DNA of 64,000 bases, from contig JAPYMA010000176.1 in assembly GCA_035041965.1 (NCBI GenBank), positions 1-64,000 on the forward strand, in the 5' to 3' direction. The notes beneath the pieces are model-generated. The model saw only the letters and a program-made list of their open reading frames with translations. It made no database searches and was not told the DNA's origin. Shown in pieces: positions 39,901-52,960 of the stretch. Position numbers and translations under genes: made by a program. The stretch comes from Anisakis pegreffii. Lineage: Eukaryota; Nematoda; Chromadorea; Rhabditida; Anisakidae. The stretch's first letter is position 1; each line of letters starts with the position of its first letter.

Positions 39901-42900
39901 TACCCAATAAACAACTGAATGACTCTATCATACTCGGATAAACTATCTGGATCAACAAATCGGTGGTGATTTCCCAGTATGCATTCCATCCTAAGCCTAT
40001 GTCCAAATGTAATTCATCGCTATATTCCACTTCGGCCATCCCACATTCAACTGCGAGATTTTGTTTTTGAGTTTTTACAGTTCATCGTGCAGTTTGTATG
40101 ATCGTCTTAAATGATAGTAAACTCACTTAATTTGCCAGAGATCAGGAATTTGTACTTGAAAACAATTCAGTGACTGCATAGATTCAAGTGTTATCTCTGG
40201 AGTTGCGTAATGAATAAATTATAATCGCATGCGGATAATCAGCGGTGAATAAAATTGTTTTCCAGTCGTCCTCTTTCCAGTGCTTGTGCTAAACAAGCAT
40301 TCAAGTATGCAAGTAATTGAATGCGTGAATATAATATTTTTATGGGTGTGAATAGTGAATATTATGCTCTAGTCAATAATACCACTGGCTATTGCTACAT
40401 GCCTAGAAGTGTTTTTCGGCTCTGAAATCATTCCTGCTATGATGGGTTACTCTTGAATTTATGCACTCTACTGGATCAGTTTTCTTTCCTGTTCGTTGTT
40501 TACTGTCAAAAATATGACTAAATGAATGAACACGAATGAGTAAATGAAGTTTTGGAATATACGAAAGCAGGCAGGTATCGATTAAGGCCCAAAATAACAC
40601 TGTTGATTACGAAATGAACGTGTTGAAAACAATTTCTTACGATCAACTTCATGTGCGAACAATAAATGTTCAAAAGTACAAATAAATAATTCATCGAGAC
40701 TAAAAGCGTAAGCTAATTCTTTGAAAACATTTTGCAAAAGTAGGGATATCTTTAAGGCACATCATCACACTTCATCGATCCTCTAAAAACTACGATGAGA
40801 AGTTAGCTGAATGATAAGAACGTGATGAACCAAAAGATCAAATTGTTCGGTGCTCTAATTACTGTTGACTTTTCATCTTTTTTTTAAAATGTATTACCTG
40901 AAAATTGATGCAAACAAATCCATTAATTGATGCGTTTTGAGTGTTAAAAGCTGAATTTTGATTCCTCCAAGTGCTTTTACGTGTTTGATCTTCTCGGTTA
41001 TGAACTCCCATTTGTTACCTTTCGATTACCTCATACCTGTTGAGTTGGATTGATTAGCAGATAGTTTCCTTTGATCTCACCCATTTGTTATTCCATAATC
41101 TTAGTGTTAGTTCAGACAACTGTTATTGCTTTCTCCTAGGTGATAAACATTAGAGAGAAGTAATATTTAGAATCCAATACCGGAGTTGAATCGACCCTAA
41201 ACTTTTGGATGAATTAAAGTTCTGAGTTTTGTCATTCCAAATGAATCTGCGAAAAAAAGCAAATTAAAAATAGTAACGAATACGATTCAACTCAAAATCA
41301 GCAATGATGAAAGCAGAAAAAAAAGTGATTTGATGAAGGTGGAAAAAAGTGAATTCGGAGAACGTGAAAAATCATAACGATGGTCGAAACTGAAACAATA
41401 ATCATAAATTTGCCACGGAAAATTTCGTCTGTAACGATCACATCATTCTTCTTCATTTCAAGAGGAAAATTTATTATCAGCTAAAATTTGTCTGCGAAGG
41501 TCGGCGAAGATCATCACTTCGAATTGATCAAAACCTCCTGCATCCTCCCACAATTCGTACTATACTGACGTAAATAGACAATCCTTAATGCCGATTCAAG
41601 TGACATTCAAATAACAACAATATTTCGGCTTTCAGTCGATAATAAATGAAGGCTAATTAACAATCATAACGATATTGTGGGAGGATGCAGGTCACACTAA
41701 TGCAGCTCATAAAAGTCGCACTAATTTTGGTCATATTTTTAGTCATGATCATCCAGATATGACTGAAAAGATAGTCTGCATCCAATATTGTACTGGAATT
41801 GAGCATCCCACTCATGAATCGTTTAAAAATCTCATTGGAAATCGAAAATTTTTATCTGGCTCAATGCTTTTTCATCGGTGAGATAGCAACCACTGGACCA
41901 TACAAGTAATTTGGTGACTGCATAAGCTTTGACTACAACGGAATTTTGCTAAATACTCCATGATAACTGTAACTGTAACATAAGGGAACACCATGAAAAT
42001 GAGGTTGTATGAATTGAGTTGGGTCATTTGCTCTATAGCTTGAAATGTGAGGCTACCAAATTTCAACTTTCAGCGAAAAGTTCAATCTCAAGAATTCAGC
42101 ATCCCAACGGAAATTCAAAAAAAAAACTGGAAAAAATTCCTCTGCAACCTCATGCCCACCTCAATTTGCGATATTTTTAAGCCTTGATGCCGACGCATCT
42201 CGGAATATTGACAAGTATATTGTTGATTGAATGCCTTTGAGTCAGCCGCGTGTTTTCGTTCACCTACGCGGACAAAAAAAGAATCCTTTGTATAATTTTT
42301 TTCAATCGGACACGAATCACAACGACAACAATTGTTCCCATGCAAATGATGTTGATTTATGTTTCCGCAAAAAAATCTCTGGTGAAAATTGCAGAGTGAT
42401 GCTTGATCTGAAGGACATTAAGAAACCTGAAGGGTCATCGGTTGAGTCACCACAGATTCTCCTATTTTTTTATGTGATGAACGTAAAGTTTTATCAGCTT
42501 CATTCGTTTTGTTTTTAAGGACGGTAATGGTTCAATCTCATCCAAAGAATTGGGTGTTGCCATGAGGACATTAGGCCAGAATCCAACCGAACAAGAACTG
42601 TTGGATATGATCAACGAGGTGGATTTCGATGGCAGTGGAAGCATTGAATTTCCTGAATTTTGTCAAATGATGAAACGAATGAATAAGGTGAGCGCTCCTT
42701 CAGTGCATTTGTTCTTGCTTCGAAAGCACACGAATTCTGTTGCTGTATTACGGAATGTGCAAAATCCAGTGCTAAACCTTCGCATAATTGATGATTTGCA
42801 TGAGTTGTACAGATTGTCGCATGACTTATCTGATGGATTTGACACAGGCTTGTAACATCTCCTCATAAAGCAATAGCTCATCACCTATCTCGTTCAACTA

Positions 42901-45900
42901 TCTGTTCATCGCGTTGATCGCTATTTTCTCAATATATTCTGGGAACTGTTTCACTCGATGGGACTGAAACAGTTTTCGTAGAAAGAAATGTTTAAATATG
43001 GAGGCAATGAACCAATGAAGGCAAGGCACCTTCATGCCTCTCATCTCATGCTGTCTAAAATAGGGTCATTTGATATTCTGATTGCGCCGATGTCTTCAGC
43101 GTTCTAGTGTCCACAAACAGTGTGCAATTGAAACTTGTGGCAACTGAATGAAACAATTCAATGGCAGCTTCGATTAGGTCTTCACTGAACTTGTTTATCA
43201 GTTACTTTCTTGTTTATCACTGCTGCTTAAAATAATCACTACATTATTTGTCGCATTCCATAACTTAACCAACAAGAACAATCAACACCAATCAAAAGAT
43301 GTACCAGCTGTTCGAGCTTGATTCTCAGTGTTTAGATTATTCTCACAAACTCATCAGCTTGTTAGATTGCTTTATCATTTCCCGTAAATTGATTATTCAC
43401 AGTTCAAAAAACGATCGAAATCGCGTGACTTAAAAATTGCTCTTAAAGTTCAATATGAGCAATAGAAATGCTTCAGCGAAGATTTATGATGACAATTTCA
43501 GAGAAGAGTTATCTCTAAACAAGACTTAATTGAAACCAATTAATCATTGTGTTGTGTCAAAATTTTAGTAGTGTCTAGTAGCTTTGCTCATTCGGATAAA
43601 GAGGGCAATGAGGGCGATCTTACTGGTCGACGAGATCGTCGCTGAGGAATATTTCCGACAATCGAAAAGCATTTTTTTGTGGGTGGGGGAGGATTAAGAT
43701 TAAGAGTATTACTATTAATAACTGTACCTGTCGGTCATCTTCATTGTACTGAGTTTTTTCTCATCTCTTTCATTGTTTTTGCTTTTGAGCTATTTAGACT
43801 TCAACTGAATATGTATACATGATGAAAAATGGATGAAATTCATCGAAAAGCAGTACGATAAAGCAATGATAGCGTTAATGAGTTGATAATAAACACTTTG
43901 GAAATCCACTCATCGTCAGTAGAAACTTTAAAAAAAAGTCGAATAAATTTTAATGAACACACACTCACTTAATTGAACAGATGACAAAAAGAGTAGATCG
44001 TTGAGCAGTTTGGTCGAATTCTCACGAAGTTTATCAATCACCTGTTATTTTCCATTAAAAAAGATGTTTATTAGGCTCAAAAATGCGCATCGACAGCTCC
44101 AGATTAATGTTTAAAGACGAGAGCTTGTCAGGGATAAGAAAAGAGGATTATCTTCGTTCTGCAAAGCACTTCAAACCGACATTATTCTTTGCTCTCCTCA
44201 GTTTCCGAACTCACTATCAATTCTTGTTTGAATGCATCCATCCATTCGCCATTCGATTATCTCAGTCTTAGACAATTTGTCACCAATGCTGGAAGGATTT
44301 AATGCTTGTATAGAAGCCTATTCGTGCCTGTCGGCATCCGGAATGTGGAGGTTCAATGAATGTAGAACATTATTTTGGAATGCATGATTGATATCGAAAC
44401 AGCCAACACGAGGTGATAAATTGTATGCTGAAATTGAAAAAAAATCGCGAATCGTATGTGCGACTGGAATTTGACGTCAGTTGTCTGATAAAACGATGCT
44501 GGTACAAGAAGGGCAATCGATTTGGATTTAGGCAAAATTGCTGAGCAAATGAGCAAATTCAAAACCCCAGCAATTCATCAGCTGTATGTAGCAAGAGTTG
44601 ATGAGCAGCAAAACCTGATGAAGTTTTCAAAACCTGAACTTGCACTATTGAAAGTTCATTCGCACTCATCACTTTTTTTCGAGAACGTTTTTGAGTTGTC
44701 CAGCTCATCCAATGTACTCAACAGATGACTTGACAAAAAATTTGACAACGTTGTCAAAAGTATTTTTGTCATGTCATTGTCAGTTTTGTCATGATATGTG
44801 GCAAAAAAGTATTTTGAGATCTAGGCACAATCGGAAACGAAGTTCGGATGTAAATTCAGCCAAAGAAAAGCCGAGAATAATGCAATGGAACTCTGAAATG
44901 CGCTCAGTTTGGCACAGATTCTAGGCGAATATCTGCTCGAATCAGTTGAAAAAACATCTGCTCAAGATGCGTGTTTTCAGGAAAACGATAGTGAAATGAT
45001 CCGTGAAGCGTTCCGTGTGTTCGATCGAGACGGTAACGGTTTCATAACTGCCGAAGAGTTCAGATACTTTATGACACATATGGGTGAGCAATTCAGCGAT
45101 GAGGAAGTCGACGAAATGATCGCTGAGGTTGATATCGATGGTGACGGTCAGGTTCGTTGTGCTCTTTCATTCGCACCTCTACTGACTCGATTTTCAACGC
45201 ATCATATTTCCAGTTCAGGAAGTGACTTAGTCAAATTATTCCTTTATAAACTGATAGGCCAGTGCAATTCGGTCATGGTTGAATCATGAAATTCCCTTAC
45301 AGTTCAGCAACTCAAAGATTTAAATAGAAAAAGAGGCATCTGCTATGTATTTGACGTAGCAACCATGGGACTGAACAGTAAAAATGATAAGGAAGGGGAA
45401 GAACGATAAGAAATGATAAAGAAGTGGTATAACAGTATGAAATAAATACGGGTAACAGTAACAATTGCCTCATGCTAATGACGACAATTTCGATGGTACC
45501 AATAACAACATTCGCATCAACAGTCACGATATAATCCAGAAATATCAATCTCTATTCGCCTTAATCCTGCTCAATAATCCAATCGTGTCATAACATCTCA
45601 AACGGTATAGAATTCAGCCTATAGGATTTGTTTGTGAATACGGCTGTCGACATTCAATATTTTTATTGGCCTCATTTAGATTAACGTTCCCCGGTTGAAC
45701 ATAGAAAACTATTTCGTTGAATGTAAGTAATGTGGTGGTGGATTTACTAAGCGTGTATTATATTGAATATGAGCGATTCTGCTATTTATCACAAACAATT
45801 TTTCTCATATAAATAAAATATTTTTACATTTCTGAGATGTATTCTATGTGTGTGTGCTTGTCGTCTGTCTCATCCATCATAAGGCTTTCATGCTTTCCCA

Positions 45901-47159
45901 ATTTGCTAACAATAAGCAAATCCAAATTTCTGCAATTCATTTTACGCTCAAAACCATGAAAAATTCAAGCGAACAGCTACACACCTACACTCGGCTTCAT
46001 TCAAAATATTCACTGATCGTGAGATTAATTCCCCTCCTCACTATTCAGTTAAGTGCTGCTTCGGTTACTGACTTCAGTTATTAACTTCAGATTCATCAGA
46101 GAAAATCTTAAATTTGATGTGACCTTCCTTATCTATCAATACCCTAATCCAACTCAACACTCTAAATGATCTGCCTTACCCTATCAAATCGTTCGCTAGA
46201 GACGTGTAGGTTCAATGTTTGCACTCTTCCAACGAACTTGAGATAGTGATTAAGTTTCTCAACTCCGTTGTGTCAGCAGTGGTCAATGATTTCCTTGCTG
46301 AACAAGTCTTTAATGGCAATAAGCAACATTTTATGAATTGGGCACACATATGCGTATCAAACAAACCGCTTGAAGGAAGAGATAAATTGTAAATTCTATT
46401 CAAACGATTTGCGTATTCCATATTCTCATTTCATTAATGCATCAGTGATGATAGCAATAAGTGAACATGTTTCGCTACATAAGGGTATTTTGAAGACAAT
46501 ATAAAATGTGATGAAGATATTGATAATGAACAGTGTTAACATAATCCCTCAATTTTCCTGACGAATGTATAAGAAATTGTATGTTTCAAACAATTTGTGA
46601 CAATTTAACTGATCTCACAAGGGAGTCACCGTAAAATTTGGAGCTTCGAGAACCTATCAGCAATATCGTATTTCTGGATCGTGACATATAAATGAGAATC
46701 TGGCATCCAAGAATCGCTTCCACGCTCCTAGTGGGTAATCCATAGTGGCAGATATGATAACTTTTAGGAAAACACTAACAGACGTACGCTGTCGTAAATG
46801 AGTTTCATTATGCCAGGACTTGATCTACTACAGATACATAGTAACTGATAAGAGAAGTCTGCGATTTTTAGGCCTTGTTTCAGCCACAAATGTGTTCAGA
46901 TTTTGTTAAGAGCTCCTGAGTCACATTGCTTCACAAACATTTTACCGTATTGTGAATTTACATCAGTCACATAACTAGATTACAATAACACCTTAATATT
47001 GTAACGATTCACGATAAGATGCAGCAAATCAGTTGGTTTAACCTAATACAGGCGCCATATTGAAAGCTTCTTAAAGTGCTCTCAACAAATCGTTCATGAT
47101 TACTAAACTTTCAGATAAATTATGAAGAATTCGTTCAGATGATGACAACATCATCATGA
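36932..47159 (+). CDS. Calmodulin-like four-EF-hand protein, 4 exons (paralog 1)
   Basis: Exons: 36932-37057, 42520-42687, 44981-45151 and 47115-47159, all phase 0, giving 169 aa. Four calcium loops are complete: 41-52 (D-K-D-G-N-G...E), 77-88 (D-F-D-G-S-G...E), 113-124 (D-R-D-G-N-G...E) and 149-160 (D-I-D-G-D-G...E). The central stretch [17 protein letters not shown] and the EF3 lead-in [18 protein letters not shown] match nematode calmodulin-like proteins of the CAL-1/CAL-2 type better than calmodulin itself. The N-terminus is about 20 residues longer than calmodulin and holds SLFNRWK. Residue 2 is Ser, so there is no myristoylation glycine. The ATG at 36932 follows an out-of-frame ATG that meets TGA after five codons. 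Intron 1 is 5.46 kb and appears empty. Intron 1 and 3 donors are the weaker GTTAGT and GTTCGT. The last exon codes for [14 protein letters not shown] and is too short to appear as an ORF. Confidence 0.93.
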
Positions 47160-47601
47160 CAGCATGACAGCCCTTGACCATCCTATCCAAAACAACAGGT
47201 TCATTCCCTTACTCTTAATTAATTTCGTTACCTCTTCTGTTATTTCCAATCAACTAAGAGAGTTTGTTAAGAATCAAAAAATATCACTTCCATCCTAACA
47301 AACAAACAATAGATTATTTTTTGGTAACTTTCAAAGTTGAATCTGCAAAATGATTCAATTCCCTCAATTTCAGGCCTAAATCGTCGGGTCGTGCAGCTCG
47401 TTGTAATTCGATTCGCCGCATTCTTTTCAAACAACACAAAACATCTGCTGTCAGCTGCAGTTCCGTCCATGTTTTTTGCCTTTTCAAGCCTTCAAAAAAA
47501 TTTTCGGTTTTTTGTTTTTTATTGAATGAATGTTTCAAGTCAATACTCTCTCTGTTGCATTTGTGATTCAAAACATCATATATCTCGGATTATATAATGT
47601 C

Positions 47602-47656
<55 letters not shown>

Positions 47657-47700
47657 TATTATTATTGTTATTATTATTATTGTTATTATTTATTTTATTT
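47602..47700 (+). repeat. (TTA)n microsatellite
   Basis: About 90 bp of TTA units, slightly interrupted (TAC, GTTA) toward the right. It creates a spurious poly-leucine ORF at 47530-47754. Confidence 0.97.
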
Positions 47701-49330
47701 TTATTGCTAATATCACTAACCATCACTCTTATCACGCTAACCATCAGTCAATGATCTCTCTTCGCATTATTCATTATTATCAACATTTTGATAAGTTACA
47801 ATCAAGCAAGGTCAGTCTTATTGAATTTCGCTAAACACATGCAAGCTGAATTGTAATGTGCTGTAAATTCTTACAATTTTGACCATGTCTTAATTTTTTT
47901 TTGTTCTGTTTTTCATTTGGTTGTTCATTTGTTCCTCTCGTCATTGGTCTGCTGATTACGATGGTATTCTTTCCATGCGTTTTCATCGAATTTCTTGTGG
48001 CTTCATTTGGGTTTTTTTGTCACTTTTTGGTTCTGACTATGCACTGGAAAATATGTGCAATCACGATGAAAATCTCCAAGATCCGATTCAAACGATTTGC
48101 TCTGATATGAGATAAACTGTGTTCATGAAAGGCCTTATGTCGTAGCTTTCCCTTACGAGAGCGTGACTCTTTACGTGTTTCTGGATCTTTTTTCGAATTC
48201 TCACTAAAAATGTGACACTTTTATGCAGTCAGTGAAAAATTATTCACAATTATCTTATCGGAATTTCAATTGTATTTTTACAAAATTGTCAAATGGTTGA
48301 AAAGAAAGAGAAATTATTTGTGAGTGTTTCAAATCTCTTGTCAAATGGTTGTCTGTTGTACACAAGAGTAATTACTGTTTCATGAGAACACTACTGTATA
48401 TTTGCTTGCTGCCTTCGTTCAATGTAAATATGTTTTTTGTTAAAAGATAATTCGTGCTGCACGATCTACAACGACTCAACAAGAAAATGAATAAAGAGCA
48501 TTGTCGACTCAACAAATGCCCATCGCTGTCTTATATATTAATCGTGAACAATCACTATAACCATTCATTATCGTTTGCTTTTATCCGTATGAAATATGGA
48601 ATAAGGAATGGTCCGAGAGCAACTGATGATAGATTGAAGTGTTGGTGGAGCAACTCATCAATTTGGTTCCATATCACCCATAATCCAGTTTAGTAATAAT
48701 CATGAGTGGAAGTTCCACTGATGGGGCTTTTCAGGATTGAAGGCAGGATTGGGTATTTTGGTAATTCAATGCTTTTTTGCAAGTTATTCCACATTTATAC
48801 AGTATTGTTCCCGAAAAGCTTGATGGGTCAAAAGGAATTGATAGCTGCGACACAATCGATGAGTTCTCAGGCGATGTCCGTTTGATCGTTAGATCACTTT
48901 TTTGGTTCTCCACTGATTTGTTGGTAAGAACTGATCAATTATCAGCGAAAGAGGGTAATCGTAATCACAGAGATTGCTCGAGGGAGTACGACAGCCTGTC
49001 ACACGTCTGAAGAAGGTTACGGAGCGCTAGATCGTGAGAAGTATTGGTTCAATCAGAGGTCACAGGCAATCAATCGGGACTATTCGACTGAATAATCCCA
49101 TCTGCCACCCATTCATGGCCGAAACTGACGCCGTAGAGTGCCGATTCTACTATCGTTTCGGAATTCCATCATCGCGAGTCTCGCTAAACAATCTGCTTCT
49201 CAAATTTCCTTAACAGTACTATTGAATATGGAAATCGCATAGGTTATGTTCAGATGACCATTACGTTCAGATCTTGTTAGCACAAGGATGGTATTCACCA
49301 TTGCTAGCCTTCTCTTATTGTTAGACAATT

Positions 49331-50144
49331 GTGTTGCTCATTGTTGCAATCGATTATGATTGCATGGAAAGCTATTGTCTGTGACACGCTCACTTCAAAC
49401 TGATTTAGATGGATTCTCATTCTTTTCAGACGTGTTGTATTCGCTCTCATAGCTATTGCATGTGAATACCGTTCTCTTCATGAGTTTTTCTCATTCATTT
49501 CGTTTCATTTCACTTCACAGTTCGAGTCAACTTCTCATTCTGTAGCACATATTATTTATCAGATACGTTGACGAATGTTGACAACCGAAATCAACAATAC
49601 AACAATCGAATTGAATTGCTCAACAACGTTCGACAGTCAAATGATCCATTTTAGAGTGTGTTTAATAGAATGAGAATTTGACTTTAATTGTGGAGTGAAA
49701 TGAATGAGAAATTAGCAGAAGAGAACACTTCTGGTGATAAAAGCTATGAGAGCGATTGTAACAGCACGGAAAAGAATGAAACCCGTGTCAGAACACCATT
49801 TATAGACAGATGGATGTGATTTCAATGAATCCACAAAATATGATAATCAATTCATGATGAAAAACCAACTCACAGAGCATTATCTCAAAAAATAACATAA
49901 GGTAAAGGGTCTGGATATTCCATCTTCTGCTGTGAACGTCCGTAACGGTGCATTAGCGGCCGGCACTGGAAAATGCTTCATCGTGCTGCGTCAAGACAGG
50001 AAATTTTGAGATGCTTTAAGAGACTGCTTTTTAAGAACACCGACACATAACATTCTGAATCTAAGGAATCTGGGGAGTTCGTTGGAGGAGAGACATCTCC
50101 AAATTACCCAAAATAGGTAAGTTCACCCTCTATGAGAGCCATTG
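49331..50144 (-). mobile_element. Fold-back, hAT-like non-autonomous element (copy 2)
   Basis: Reverse-complement relative of 11444-12139. Shared blocks include ATCGATTATGATTGCATGGA near the left edge, both arms with GCTATGAGAGCGA, and the terminal segment CTCCAAATTACCC...CTCTATGAGAGCCATTG, a decayed form of the CAGTGGTTCTCA end. The inverted arms lie at about 49412-49540 and 49668-49780. About 300 bp around 49790-50090 does not align with copy 1, so one copy has an internal replacement or insertion. Confidence 0.65.
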
Positions 50145-51369
50145 CTCTAAACAATCGCAGTGAACTGAGTGCATGCTACTGAAATTCATTTCGGGTGAAG
50201 AGTGCAATGTTCCTACGTTCGTGAGGTGATCATTCGCTAATTTCAATATATTCCACTATTTTGAATAATTTAACAGCTTCTATGCCCTCGATTCCAGGAA
50301 TTTGCATACTTGAGAGGTGGGACTGATCGTGAGCTAGGTTTACTGATCGTGAGTACATTTCATTTGGTAAAGAACTCAGTCGGATTGGTCGTTTCGTTCG
50401 GCTTTGAACTGGTTTGATTGAAACGTAATTGACGCTAACTGGAACCATTCATTATCGATGTTATTATGGTCAATTATTCAGCGAACAAAAACCCGCTCAA
50501 CGGTACCAAAAGAAGTTCTTTCAAACTGACATATCACTCATTTTGAGATATATTGATTACGGATTGTTACATTGATCATTCTGATCAACTGACGACCATA
50601 ACTTTTCTAATTTCGCGATCACTGATCTAAATTCTTTTGCAATCATCAAACTGAGCTGAAAGCTTCACAAGAAATCTTTTAAAATGCTCATATGAAAGTA
50701 AAGAATCTTTGATAAATGTGTTGAAAGCCGGAATGTTCATTGCTCTCCAGCTTTCTATTTTAGATATTCGTAGAGGTTTGAAAAAGTTTCTTTTTCGTTG
50801 TTTATTTGTCTTGCTTTGGTTTCAATTCGATAAAGAATCAATTACATCGAAAAACTGGAAGATCTAACATCAGTTTTTTGAGTAATAAACTTTCAGTTCA
50901 GCAAAACCCTTTCGAAAATGAAACGAAATGATTGTGAAATAGAATTGACACGTTTACAACGCGATCAGGAAACTCAGTAATTTCCTCGCTTCCTCTTGCA
51001 AAGCTCTGACAGTTCAAATAAAGAACGGAAAAGACGCTCTGATGGGTCGTTGAAATGGCTGAACATTGAATGTCATGCACTCGATTCGAGCCAATTCACT
51101 GTTGTACTGCCGAATTAGATCGCAAATCAGATAAGAATCTGCTGAGGTTGCGCGACGAGTGACTTCTTCCCTTCCTGCGATCACACTGATTAATTAAAAA
51201 CTGAAAACTGATGAAAAATTTGGTGAAAAATGAGCAGAGATTGTTCCCATCGAATGACTATGGTATAAATCTAGATAATGAATTCCAGTTCATGAATTTG
51301 GGCTGAACAGTTATAGTTGCTGCAGATCTTGACCATTTGTGACTTCTGTGAAGAACTCTTAAACAGTTT

Positions 51370-51372
51370 CAG
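51370..51372 (+). other. Probable trans-splice acceptor directly abutting the ATG
   Basis: ACAGTTTCAG ends at 51372 and the ATG of the ET-module gene begins at 51373, leaving no 5' UTR of its own. This pattern is common in spliced-leader trans-spliced nematode genes. Confidence 0.55.
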
Positions 51373-52960
51373 ATGCTTCGCACAATTACAATAGTGGCGA
51401 TGTTGGCACAATTGAATAACGCACTGAAATGCATGAGTGGATTTGAAGAGGGGAGTATTTTTGAGACGATACCACAATACTACACTCGTGACTGTGAACC
51501 TGAGTATAATTTCTGCTATAAAGAGTTCAAGGAAGAAGGTTTTCATTCCCTCATCATATCTCATTCCATTCCTGTTTTGTTGGCAAATACTTTTAAATTT
51601 TTCATGAACAGGTCCACTAATCCGATCTCCGTAGAAATTGATTATATAATTCCTATGGACTTTGATGAAGTCATCGATCATAGGATGGTGATGACAATGA
51701 TATGATATTGATGATCACAGCAATGAAGTGTTTATCCCTCTACAATGCCATAAGAAGGTGATTTGTGGACAACATAAGGAGTATAATTGTAAATGCATTC
51801 ATACTCCACAAAGGCTTATGATTTTTGTTCACTGCTAGAATGTAGTAAGGAAAAAGCAGCAAATTCTATCTCGAGACACAAGAAAAGGCACAAGATATCT
51901 GGCGGATATGTCCAAAAGCCATAGGAAATAAGGCATAGCTTACTTCTAGCACTAGATGCTAAATCATACTGATCGTGAGGAATATTTAGTTCAATCAGGA
52001 AACAATTGGACATTAGATATTTTAATCGAATCTGCGGTATCAGTCGAATAACCCCATGTTTAACGGTCAGGGATTTCTAAGTGGAATGAGAAATTTTCAA
52101 ATAGTTTCGATGTCAACTGCTTCTCGATAAACTAATTGATCAATATTGATAGATCAATGCCTATTTTTGAGCAAACCTTGTTTGGGACTCTCCTTTCCTA
52201 ACCATGCTTGAGGACATTGATTCGATTAATCATTTCTTGCTCCGATATTCCTCATTGCGCAGAGATTTTTACTTCAGGTGCTTATCACACGGTGCAACGT
52301 GGATGTGCGATGGCTGGGTGGTGTAAGGTTGCTGACTTTTCTTAAATTTCGATATTTTTAACTTCAGTCGGATGACACAAAAACCCTAAGTGAATATTCC
52401 ATACCCAAGTATTCAGGAGGGGGGAGGGGAGGGCAGGACTGCAAAGGGGACCTGATTATGAGCCTAAAAACGACTTCGGTAACAGCAACTAAAGTGTTCT
52501 TTTGAATCAACACGACTCAGCAGGGAAGAGAGAAACGCATCTCAAATAAAATGAATCAATTTCTTGATGAGGTCTCAAAAGCTGAGATAAGTAAATGCTT
52601 AGAGAGATGAAATATGTCCTTCGCTGCATTCATAATGAGACACGAAAAACCCACTATTCAAGTGGACCTTCCTGGGAGTTTTTTGTCTTTCTTGTCTTTT
52701 TTCTTCCATTTTCTCCTCTTTTTCCTTGCCCCTCTCAGATGGAATGTTCGGGTGGGCTCGGGGAGACATACGATTCAGAAATCGGGTAATTTTAAATATT
52801 ACAGAATCGCACAGGATGTCTTTTCAATGAACCAGAACGAAGCAGCTTCTGTTGCTGCAGAGTGAATCGATGTAACAGTAAGCAGCGGGTTCAGCAAAAA
52901 CCCATTTATACGATAATATCGAGTGTTTTTGTGGTGCTTATGCCGCTACTCCTCAGTTAA
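51373..52960 (+). CDS. Secreted ET-module (Ly6-like) cysteine-rich protein, probably GPI-anchored, 3 exons
   Basis: Exons: 51373-51538, 52278-52327 and 52805-52960, joined at phases 1 and 0 to give 123 aa. Residues 1-18 form a signal peptide, followed by LKCMSG. Ten cysteines lie at 20, 41, 48, 65, 71, 77, 88, 89, 90 and 95. The order FCYK, then RGCAMAGWC, then TGC, then CCC-x4-CN matches the nematode ET module (PF01684), a disulfide-rich extracellular domain. N73-R-T is a possible N-glycosylation site. Residues about 104-123 form a hydrophobic tail ending at the stop, as in GPI-anchored proteins. Function is unknown. The donors (G|GTTTTC and AAG|GTTGCT) are weak, but the joined frame completes the cysteine pattern exactly. 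A competing acceptor at 52367 would give a 40-bp intron and no ET motif, so I reject it. The gene sits alone on the plus strand between the two calmodulin-like genes. Confidence 0.78.

Larger units (their letters stand above)
47160..51372. other. Intergenic region between the first calmodulin-like gene and the ET-module gene
   Basis: It contains a (TTA)n tract and the inverted copy of the fold-back element. A diverged segment near 49026-49100 (GATCGTGAG, then GGTTCAATCAG) resembles 51970-52060 inside the next gene's first intron. The remaining short ORFs show no domain. No clear polyadenylation signal was found just after the calmodulin-like stop. Confidence 0.5.

Noticed and set aside
47530..47754. 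74-codon ORF with a long poly-leucine run
   Set aside because: It is simply the (TTA)n microsatellite read in one frame.
51271..51681. 136-codon minus-strand ORF
   Set aside because: Antisense to the first exon of the ET-module gene, with no domain of its own.
52368..52504. Alternative third exon of the ET-module gene starting after ACTTCAG at 52367
   Set aside because: It would need a 40-bp intron and reads a glycine-rich segment that does not complete the cysteine pattern, whereas 52805-52960 does.
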